Shown: in pieces, positions 29,301 through 40,000 of the stretch | Layout: each line of letters opens with the position of its first letter | How positions within the stretch are numbered: the stretch's first letter is position 1 | Assembly (NCBI RefSeq): GCF_047496725.1 | Contig: NC_132981.1 | Span: 6,910,001-6,974,000, forward strand | Origin: Anoplolepis gracilipes | Lineage: Eukaryota; Arthropoda; Insecta; Hymenoptera; Formicidae | Reading direction: 5' to 3' | DNA length: 64,000 nucleotides | Position numbers and translations under genes: made by a program | Notes under the pieces: model-generated | Told to the model about the DNA's origin: nothing | Database searches by the model: none | What the model saw: the letters and a program-made list of their open reading frames with translations, nothing else

Positions 29301-30011
29301 AAATCGCACTTTTTATAGACCGGCACAAAAATCAATTTTTAGATCTGCAAACTACTTTATATTTCAATAAAGCCAAAGGATTTATTATCACGCGTATAGC
29401 TGTTCTTTGCCTCGTGGCGTTGTTAAATCTTACCTTCCATCCCATAGTATGTTTTGTATTCATAGTCTGAGCGAAAATTGCTCCTAGAGCACAATAAAGA
29501 TTATACGAACCATAAAGTGAGTTCAGTTTAACTTGCCGATGTTTATTTAAGCACGTGAGATATATTACAAGAACCTTTTCTTTAATTTTATCTTTATACG
29601 TATCCCTCATACCTTTACATTTTCTTTTCATATTATTTTCCTTTTGGCTCCTTTTGGCTCTCGTGAAACACAGTTGAGTCAAACCGACCGTGGTTACTAC
29701 GAAACCATTGCGTGTATATCGACAGAGTAAGAGATTTTCTCCGTTGAACATCGAGAGCACTGACTGGAATTCCGAATGAATCTGCACTCTTACGAAAATG
29801 TCTGGAACTACCTGAATGTACGCTGTGAAGCACGATTAATAAGGAAGGTTGCGTCATTTATATGAAGCTTGATAAGAACAAATAAAAATCATAATTTTGC
29901 AAATTAAGAAATCGTAAAAACATTCATGCGAAAATTATTCAATTATTCGGTGCATGTTAATATTTAATTAATAAATTTAATAATTTTTAAATTCTTTTTT
30001 TATACAAAAAA
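29301..30011. other. upstream region of the ES1-like gene
   Basis: This should contain the 5' UTR and promoter of the ES1-like gene. There is no clear TATA box at a useful distance, and the last 130 bases before the start codon are very AT-rich. The stretch 29640-29860 has higher GC and carries a long minus-strand open frame (29332-29835, no ATG at its 5' end), discussed in the findings. Confidence 0.4.
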
Positions 30012-32069
30012 ATGTTGCAAAAACAAATTACATCTTTCTTACGATATGACACTTCTATTTTTACATCTGCGTTTTTCAATAACCTTCACACATCGCAAAT
30101 TTTGACAGGAAAAGGTAAAGCAAAGAAAGAAGGTAAAAAATGTGAAGCTACGCCCGTAGCTGTGGTAAGTTATATTGCGATATACTTTTTAAAATAAAAA
30201 ATTTTTCACATAGATAAAAATATAATTCAAAAATATTTGCAAAGTTTAAGGAAGCAATTTGTGCAACAATTATATCTATAATTTAAATATCGGCTAAATC
30301 ATTATCACATACATTTTGTTTAAGTTACTTAATTAAATAAAATATATTTCGATACTTGCAGTATTAATTTTCGAGCATATATGGCATTTTATAAAATATT
30401 TTGTTATCTATAAATTACATAAAAGTTTTTATAAAATTTTAGTTGTGACAGATTTATGTGGTAAAATATTCATAAAACAAAAATTACACTTCTAAAATAA
30501 ATTAATCTTAATTATAATTGTGATTTTATAAAGTTATAACATCCGTGAGAAAAATGTTCAGTATTAATTATTATTTAACTTTTGACAAGTAAAAAAGTGA
30601 TATAATTACTCATATGATATATGATGTAACGTATTATTAATGTCTATAGCAGAAAGTAGTTAAAATTTTTCTATGGAAAAAAAATTTAATGGTTCGTTAT
30701 TCGCAAGTTGTTAAGTTTTTTGGGTAATAATATATGTTTATAACTCGAAGGTGAAAAAAAGATATTAATATTTTATTTTAATATAGTGCGTAAAGAATGT
30801 AGTTTTGTGAATAAAAGTTCTGTTCATTTATATTTAAATAAATTACCAACGCTCATTAATGATCAATGTTTCCTATTTGACATTAATATAACTTGAACCT
30901 TTTTTTAAATAATCTTAAATTTGAATACATTTTTGTCAATCAGCGCTAAAGTATAGCTAAGAAACATAAAATGTATTAGTATAAATCTCCTTAAAGATTC
31001 CAAATAATATAATAATTAATGATTTATTACACAGTTATATGAATTGTTAAGAATTTTAAATACGGAAAATGTGATCACCATACTTTTAATATATAAGAAG
31101 TTTTTATGTATAATAATATGCGTTTTGTTATAGATTCTATGTGGATGCGGTCGATTAGATGGTACAGAAATTTCAGAAGCTATTTCTGCGGCTATACACT
31201 TACGGCAGAAAGACATGAAGCCGCTATTTTATGCTCCAAACATTGAAATTTGTGGTGTAGTTGATCATTTTACCAGAAAGATGGATACTGCTGGTCCTCC
31301 TAGAAATGCTCTCGTGGAAGCTGCCAGATTAGCAAGAGCATGTATAAAACCTCTGAGCGAGTGCGAAGTTTGTACACATGCTGCTCTTATTATACCCGGA
31401 GGATTTGGCGCCGCACGTACTTTGTACGTGTATATGACAATTTGATAGTAAAATAGCGTAGAAAATTAATTAATTAAATATGAGACCAAAAATAATATAT
31501 ATTAAAACAATATTATAAAAGTATAATATAAAAGACATGAATTGATGTTAAAGCGCACAATAATAATTTATACAAATATTCAATAATTATTTTATATTAT
31601 TTTATATTCATAAAGGAGCAATTTTGTCGAAAAAGGTGCAAACTGCACCGTTTTACCCGAGTTAGAAAAGCTTATCGAAGACTTTTACTGCGAGAAAAAA
31701 CCGATCGGTACTATGTGCATAGCTAGTGCGCTTGTCGCTAAAGTGCTGAAAGGCGTAAAAGTTACACTTGGCAAAGAATGTAAGTCACTTATTATCCTTT
31801 CTCTCGTTGATACTTCTTTTGTTTTAATATCTGTAAATATCTGTTATTTTACAGCACCTAAAGAATCCTGGCCATATGCTGATGCTATCAAAAAGGTCAA
31901 AGATATGGGCGCTAGAGTAGAAATGAAAGATGTTAAAGGAGTAACACGATGCAAGAGATACAACGTTTTCAGTACACCAGCCTGGTTATATGAGCCTGCA
32001 ACTTACTCAGATATTCACGAAGGTATCGGTAAACTCATCACCATGCTAAAGAAATGCATAAATAAGTAA
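30012..32069 (+). CDS. ES1/GATD3-like mitochondrial protein, four exons
   Basis: The spliced CDS is 30012-30164, 31134-31423, 31616-31779 and 31855-32069 (822 nt, 273 aa). All introns are GT-AG and the phases agree (0, 2, 1). The predicted protein belongs to the ES1 family (human GATD3/C21orf33, bacterial ElbB), a class I glutamine-amidotransferase/DJ-1-like fold. Residues 1 to about 35 are rich in Leu, Phe, Ser and Lys/Arg with one early acid and an LHTS motif, as in a mitochondrial presequence. The conserved core starts at residue 52 with CGCGRLDGTEISEA, followed by GGFGAAR (140-146) and PIGTMCIAS (177-185). Cys182 sits at the nucleophile-elbow position. WPYAD (208-212) and a TPAW...I-H-GIG tail complete the family pattern. 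Length is close to the human protein (about 268 aa). The start has A at -3. The human homologue is mitochondrial and has been described as a deglycase (recalled, unverified), so activity here is inferred. The third exon's acceptor (ATAAAG) is weak but gives the expected residues. Confidence 0.93.
30165..31133 (+). other. first intron of the ES1-like gene
   Basis: This 969-nt GT-AG intron (GTAAGT ... GTTATAG) separates the presequence exon from the catalytic-fold exons. It is strongly AT-rich and shows no element or nested gene. Confidence 0.85.
31780..31854 (+). other. 75-nt in-frame intron of the ES1-like gene
   Basis: This intron starts GTAAGT and ends TTTTACAG. It is 75 nt long, a multiple of three, and has no stop codon in the flanking reading frame. 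The upstream exon leaves one base of a codon and the next exon supplies two, giving Ser203. If retained, translation would continue through 25 extra, largely hydrophobic residues and rejoin the normal frame. The family needs only a short link between VTLGKE and WPYAD, so the spliced form is the expected one. Confidence 0.85.
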
Positions 32070-34046
32070 TATGTATTTATAAATGTGTCTCTGGAAATGG
32101 TATTTTATAACAGGTTCATATTTTGATATTTTGCTATATTTATTATGTATATCATTTTTTACGTATTTATATTTTTGACAGATAAACATTTCTATTATAT
32201 CAAACGTATTGTACGTGTTTTAATACTTTTGTAATATTTTTCGAATTGTAAATTTTGCTTTTAAAAATATTAAAATTAATATTACCTAAGCTTTGTGGGT
32301 GAAAATGTGTCTTTTCCTAAAGTAAGATAGGATTTTATGGGTCAGGAATCTTATTTTCGAAAAATATACTTTATTCAATTTTTTTATCTCTCATGCCTCT
32401 TCAAAATGAAATGAGATGAACAAGGCATACGTTTTGGATATGTTGTTAGCGCAGGTCAGTAAGCCTAAAAATATAGTTAAAATAATCAACAACAAGTAAA
32501 ACAACAATCGAGATCTGCGGTAAAGAATCTCCGTTGATTTAAAATCGCATTTTTGTTCGCTAAATAATGCACCAATCTTCGCCGCAAACTTCGTCCGAAG
32601 TAAAAGTCGTCCTGGAATTCTACGGAAATTCCAGCGCAAATACTCAAATATCCTTTATTTTATAATGATTACAAATGGCAAGAAATGCTTAGAGATTTTC
32701 TTATTAATTGTAAATAACGATTTCCTTATAAATGTGGTCGATTGGCAGTTTTGTTTAAACCTGCAAATGCGGAGAGAAATAATTAACGTATTTTTATAAT
32801 TAATAACGAATACAAAATAGACAGTCTTTATTAATTTAATAAATGTATGCGGATTCTCACTTAAAATATCATATATCCAAATTTATTAATTTTAGACATT
32901 AACGCAGTTATAAATAGTATGTGTTTAATATTTGAATAAATGTAATATTATCATCTTGTTTTTAGCTAAAACATTAAAGTATTATAGACATAAGCACCGC
33001 ATCGATATAATTATGATAATAACGCAAGTTTTGCAAATCAATTCTACTAAAAATTTTCGCATGAATGTTTTCATAAGTTTGTTCTTTTCGTACACATTTT
33101 TAGCATCTAATATAAAAATAGGTCATTTTGAAGAAAAAAAAAATGAATGCAAAGCTGTAACTAAAAGAACCAGATCTCACACATATTCTAAAATATAATA
33201 TATTCTACGTAAGTTGTGTGTCGCATAATAACAGGATAACGAGGTCGCACGAGTCTCGTGGAATTCAGGTTTTAGTCCGAACACAAGTGTCGTTGGTGAC
33301 CGATTCCAGAATTGAAATTTACTCGAGCGTAACGTTTACGTACATGTAATGAATTTAATCAACGTGAAAGGTCTCCGTATAACAGCTTTGCAAGCGTCTT
33401 GCCAAAATCGTTCTTCAGAAGGTGCCTACATGGCCGGTAAAAGTTATAGTACCACATAGAATTTTCTAATCGATATTGTAGGTTCGAAAAAAATCTTATG
33501 ATTAGAATCTTTCAAACTTACATAATTATTTACTTACGTAGAGAATAGATTGCTCAGTATTTTATATTTCTAATGCAATATATCTTCGCGTATTTTTTTT
33601 AATAATATTTTAAAATCTAATTAATTACTTCGCATTTTCGAATCGGTTAGAAAATGTTATAGAAAATTTGTACAATGGTATATTAAAGATTATGAGCTGA
33701 TATTTTCATCGCTTATTTCATTCATACTTACAGACCACCGTCGGAATTCCAACGTTAGGAATTAAATACCTTCTAACCGGCGACGTTAATTTCAAAATAT
33801 GATTTTCAAGTTCGCCAGTTTTCGGATTAATCGAACAAGTTCGGTACGCGCACATAGTATCGTACATAAAGATGCGAGTCTTCTCTGTCTCTGACGCACG
33901 TATTCAAAACATTCTTCTCCAATGATAGAGAGACGACTCTTTTAAGAGATACTTTGGTTCTGATCTCGAGGCCAGATTCCGAGTTTGGGAGAAATCCCGA
34001 GGTTGGCGTCCGCATTAACGTACACTTTAGCGATGTTCGTCAACTC
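32070..34046. other. convergent intergenic region
   Basis: This separates the stop codons of the two convergent genes and must hold both 3' UTRs. The first part is AT-rich without an obvious AATAAA close to the ES1-like stop. A minus-strand open frame at 32391-32639 would encode a hydrophobic helix but starts with TTG and is chance-length. At 33230-33900 there is a moderately GC-rich patch with splice-like signals on both strands around CTTACAG (33727-33733), discussed in the findings. Confidence 0.5.
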
Positions 34047-37000
34047 TCAGCTGAGAGCAAGTAGTGGTTCAACGGACATGCGGGACCTCCTTGCCTTGTC
34101 ATCTTCGTACTGTTTAATCTTCATAAGCTTCCACTTGCCCTTACTTTGTTTCTTTTTTGGTGCTTCGGTGGTGGTCATTTCTTCTGTGTTCAACCGTTCT
34201 TCTTCCTCCAACATTCTGAGAGTCTCAATTATGTTTCTGGGTTCCGTGATACGTCCAGTGGAGCTATCGTTCTTGTTGGCGTATACTACGGAAAGGTGTG
34301 AGAAACTGGATTTTGGCGGCGCCGTAATATCGGCAAAATCTCGGAAATTCGCGAAGAAGTCACCGCCACGATACGGCTGGGGTTTAGGATTCCTATAATA
34401 CTGAGTGCGACCACGACTATGATAGTACGGATTATAGAGGCTTTCGTCTACCGAGTACTCATCGGTCTCTTTATCTTCCGGATAGTACGTACCACCGCGA
34501 ATCACGCCAAAGTTACCTGAACCTAGTAAGGAAAGCTGATCTTTGCTTGCAGCGGTTTGATAATTATTACGATCGCGTTGGAAGTAGCCTAAAAATCTGT
34601 TAGGACGATATCGTTGTTGCTGTTCCGTTACCGGAAGTCGGTGGTTCCCGAAAAGTTCTGCGAAAGACGGAAAGAAATTTTGACTCTGCGTCTCTAGACT
34701 TCTACTTTCCTCATCAGTAAACTGTGCGACAGCGGTATGTTGTGTATTTTTCGCTTCTTGATCTTTAGAAGAGTCAACTTTCTCAGTTTCGAAAGATCTC
34801 TCTTCGCTTTTATCGACAGTATCATTGAACGCTTTATCCTGGCTATTATTTAACGTGCTATTTTCTATGCCATCTGATGGCAAAGTTGCGGATTCATCCG
34901 GCTCCATATACATGTCAGAATCGTCGTATTCTTCACCTACCTCTGACGCTGACGCCATAGAATCCTGCAACAGAGGAAGAAATTTTTGCACAATTATATT
35001 TAAATTGACGTCGCCTTTCGCACAATAAACGCGGAATGCTAGCAGGAGAAAGCTTATCGGTACAAGCAAAGAAATGTTTTACGAGGCACGTTACGGGAAC
35101 GTGCTCTTTTGAATTCAATAATTTTGCAACGCACGAACTTTCCTCGCGCTGTATGCTTTCCTCGCTTCCATATGCGCACCAATGATTTGTGTAACAAGCG
35201 TAACGATTGATGACTTTAACAACAGAAAATTGATTTTAAACTATCAAAATTACCATCACCCTAAGCGATTATAATAAGAACTTGACAGGAGGATATTCAA
35301 TTTTCTTTGTTACGTAATTCTTTACGGTCTTAACATTATTTTAAACAAGTGAATGATACGCTTTCATTTAATGTTAATTCAGTGTTACATGATAATTGTA
35401 GCTTACGCGTTTTAGCGGAACTTAAATAAAAATTCTTGAAACTTGGTGTGATTATTCTTTATAATTTTTCATTTTTCCATTGCATTTTCCTTGCTCGAGT
35501 TTTTTCCCTATATAGGATATTAACAAGTAAAATATAGTCATCGGAATATTACTCTCTGTACCGTTCGTCTCAGAATTATTTTTCAGCATCCACAAATTAC
35601 AATGATTGAAGGTTGTTCAAGCGTGACAGGAAATATTTCGATAAGTGCAACAGTTCCTTTCGCAGAGTGCATCGACCGAAGAGGAACGGTCTTCGAGCCC
35701 ACCGTGTCCTCGCCTTGACATTTAAGACATCTTCGTGCGAGATCGTTTGTGTTCAAGACTAGTCACCATAGATACATTATACCTGACCCGTATGATACGG
35801 TGTATCATCCACGCATAACACAATAACACAAATCGCATTCTATAAGAGCGCGGTACGCTTGTGCCGACTACGTGCACACGCGACGGTAATATGTAATACG
35901 AAGCGCGTAGATGGCCGTTGAAATTGGTTGCAACACGCTGGCGAGACACGCCTAGCATTGTTACGAATATGTCAGGTCAACACTCGTCCGATACAGCTGT
36001 ATCTGCCATCTCAAAGTTAATATAATATCTTGCTCCCGTATCCAAGTTGTTCTTACAAATGCGACATTAAGCTCGCAAATGAATCTAGTTGTATTGCCAA
36101 CTGTAACGCATTTATTATACATAATGCCAATTCATAATGCAATATGTACACTAGATATTTGGACCTCTTTCTCAGAACTTAAATTGATCAACTTTATTTT
36201 TTGTAGAATTTTCAGTTTTAGTATTAAAGCACTAATAATATTTGGGTTTTATTAAAATTAAAAAATAAAAAAAAAAAATAAGATAATCAGTTTGATTTCT
36301 CTACTCATATGGTGAATATATTTTTTTGTATATTACATATTACACATGTTGCGTGTAATACTACTAAACTGTTATGGAAGATTTTGTAACAAACGATTAT
36401 AAATCAATGGTCTGCAAAAAAGAATGGTTTTGACGAAGAAGGAGCTTGGTAGTCGTTTCGCATGTTATACGGGCGTGTAGACAATATATAATAAATTCTA
36501 TATATACCGGCGAATCAGCTTGATGGATGCGTCTTTGCAACCCGTAATGAGAAATGAATGATAGACTTTACGGGCAAGATTCCATATACGGAGTTTTGAT
36601 CGCAGTAGAAACAAAATAATGTGTCGCAGTTAATCACTCCGGTGTAATTATTCGCTTGCTTCGACTAATACAATTAGGCGATACTACAAAGCTTACAGGT
36701 GAGACAAATTGAAACACTACCTTTGCGACATCACATTATGAAAAATTCATATTCGGATGTTCATTTATCTCAATCGGTAATGCAATAACAATTAAATATG
36801 ATATTAGCCATAATGGCAATAATGCAATCATTAGTTTTAATTAGAAATTACTTGCTAGTGCGTACTATAATTTATTATAATGCGTATGATAATAGCATAA
36901 ACCTTTCAAAATTGCATCGCATGCACGATATAAGTGTAGATATAAAATGGATAATCCATGAAATAATATTTAAATACGATTAAATGAGAGAAGACTCATT

Positions 37001-40000
37001 AAAAATAATAGAGACAGAAAAACAGTGAAATTATGCTGTATAATTATAAGAGTTGAGCATAAAAGATAGAGAAAAACAGGTTATAATTATGTCATTAAAA
37101 GACATGATTTAATCAGTTTATATATCCGGGAAAATTGCAAGATAAATGCTGTATTAAAAGTACTGGTATTTCCATCCGATATAGATCTAGATATTTCATC
37201 GTGTGTACGTGCACAAACTCGTTAAAAAGAATTTTCTAAAATATACAACTATTATTCCGATAAAATAACACAAATTTGAGCGTTATTATACATATTTCAA
37301 TAAAATTGATAAAAAGTGTATTCATAATAATTATATTTAGTAATTATTATTAAGTAATAATTATTTAATAATAATTATATCATGTATATCATTATAATAT
37401 TGTTAAAAGAAAAGATATAAGTCTCAAACTTGGGATAAATATATTAATATACCAGAAATATACTCGATAATAAGAAATTAAAAAAAGAACACATAAAGAC
37501 GTATTATAATTGTTACGCATAATTATGAAACGCAATTAGTTACGCGATTCGTACTTGATAAATACTTCGTATTTATTAATTCAAGAATTATAGTGTAACT
37601 AACATATATATAAAAGAGCAAGCGTTTGATCAGGAAGTTCTTATGGCCACTTATCTGCTCTCACAAACATATTATCTCTTTCGCCACTTTTCCTGACTTT
37701 TTCACATGTAATATTCAAACAGGATTTAAACTAGTATGAAAGGCTTAATATTCCGTAACGATCAAAATTGACGAAGATTGAAATTGACAAAGAGAAGAAA
37801 GCTAAGAGAAAAAGAAGGACACGCTATTATTACGCGATTACAAGATTCAAATTAGTCTTGCAATGTGTTCTTTTTACCAAGTAAAATATACGATATGTAC
37901 CTGAAGATTATTATATTATCTCGATGTGTGCATGTGTGCTATCCAATTAGCTATAGCGTATCTATTCCCGTCGGTTGGTATGAATTATATGTGAATTAGG
38001 GGCAATCACACAGCACGAGCAGCCGCAGGCTATACGATGGATGATCCGCGGTTCTTAAAGCAGCACGAATCGTCTTAGTACGAAGAAACTTATAAGCTCT
38101 ATTAGCGAATTGCATGTGTTGTGACACGCGAAAGTACGGCAGAAATCCTGGAGCGAAATCGACATTGGTTGGTCGACTGATCGATCGTGAAATACAAGCT
38201 TGTAATTTTATAATGCCCCTTTTCATAAAGTTAAAGAAGCTTAAATAAGATTAGTTAGATAGTGTTGAAAAATCTGTTTATTAGGAAGATTTACTAATTA
38301 AAACACTAGAATTATTTAATTATTTTATATCTTGTTTTGTTTTATTGATATTTAAAAGTAATTACGTAATGTATAAATAAATAATAAACGTGTATAAAGA
38401 GAAAATTATTTCCAGTAAAAAAATTAATATTTGTTTCTTTTCTTTTTACTTTATAATAGAACTGTTAAAAATACTATATTGGAGCAACAGAAAAATTATT
38501 TTTTAGTAGTTGTCAAAAATATTCATTGAATTTATTCAAACATGAAAAATATTTATGGCACATTTATATGTAAGCTATAAAACTGTGCCTATGTATTTTT
38601 TGACGCATCATTGTCGATTAGCATATTGTTATAATGTTTACAATTTGTTGTGATATTATGGTCATGATTTGTTGTAATATTATGTTGTCACCGATTGCTC
38701 GTTTGCGTTATTATGTAATTTACAGCATGTTGTCAATACAATCTCTGAGTGAAATAATCGCATATCTGATTTATTACGCGTCATCCATGAGCGCTCAGAT
38801 AGCGTTACGTTATGAATATCAGAACAAGAATATACTATTTGCATTTATTGCGACAAATGCAGTTATACTTTATCGATGGATAGAGTTACTAGTGTGACGG
38901 TCAAGAGCAGGACGTAATCAGAAAAGATGCAGACTTATATTTGCATCTTATCTATATTCCTATATTTTATTATATCGATATAAGCAAAGAAAGGCATGTA
39001 AAATATATAAATATAAAGAAAAAAAATTTTTACATATAAATTTTGTATATATAAATAAAAGATAAATTAAATTATAATAATTTAGTTTACACGTTAATAA
39101 AATAATACCTTTGCAACTACAAAATTAATTTCTGACTACGCTATAAGTTACAAAGACATTTCGTAATAGATCAAATTTATCAGATCTTATCTTCGCACAA
39201 GTATAGATCATACAATAGTTGGCGTTAATAATCATACAGATAACTATCTTAATATAAACTAACTTAATATAATAAACGAAAGGAGAAGTATTTCGATGAA
39301 AACGAGATGATATCTGCATGAATCTGTGATAATCCGTGTAAAATATGCAGGCGACTACTGAGGCAATCCTTTCGCCTTACATATATATCGCGATTTTCGA
39401 TTTAAATCAGACTTTAAACATTCGAATTGTAACACAGCAGGATAATACTATAATATGTACGTATATGTATGTATATGATTTCTTTCTTTTTAGTATTCTT
39501 TAAAAATTTTTCTTACCTCATGTTCGACCGCGTCCTCGGGAACCGGCGCTCCATCTGAAACAAAGAACAGATCTTTGTGAGAAAGGTTGCATCCTACTGG
39601 TACATGTGTACGCACAACACGGTTAAATTGCAGGTACTGATATTTACGACCCATTTATGCACCGTAGGCAAAGAGCGAAGCATTTTTTTGAGACAAACAT
39701 GCATCCACGAATGACGATGGAACGACTTCGATGGTCGATATCGAAACTTGGCAAAATATCCTGCAGTCTGTTAATGACCACCCTTAATTACACGCGTAGA
39801 TCATCGAAGCAGTCGCATGTATCACTCGCGTACAATAGTTGTTTATTGTGCGTTGCATCGCGATTTTCAAGGAGCTTTGTGGAACACCTTGAAAACATCA
39901 CATAAATTACATTATATCAGCAGCTCCAAGAGATCGAATATATATTGTGAAAGTCGATAATTTATGTTTTCATACATTATCGAATTATAAGGGATATCTG

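Noticed and set aside
32391..32639. Minus-strand 82-codon frame with a transmembrane-like helix
   Set aside because: TTG start, chance-level length, and no phase-compatible upstream exon found.
34965..35069. Apparent 340-codon frame with a signal-peptide-like start (LVPISFLLLAFRVYC) for the minus-strand gene
   Set aside because: The first codon is TTG, not ATG, and an in-frame TAA lies just upstream. A consensus acceptor at 34964 marks this part as intron.
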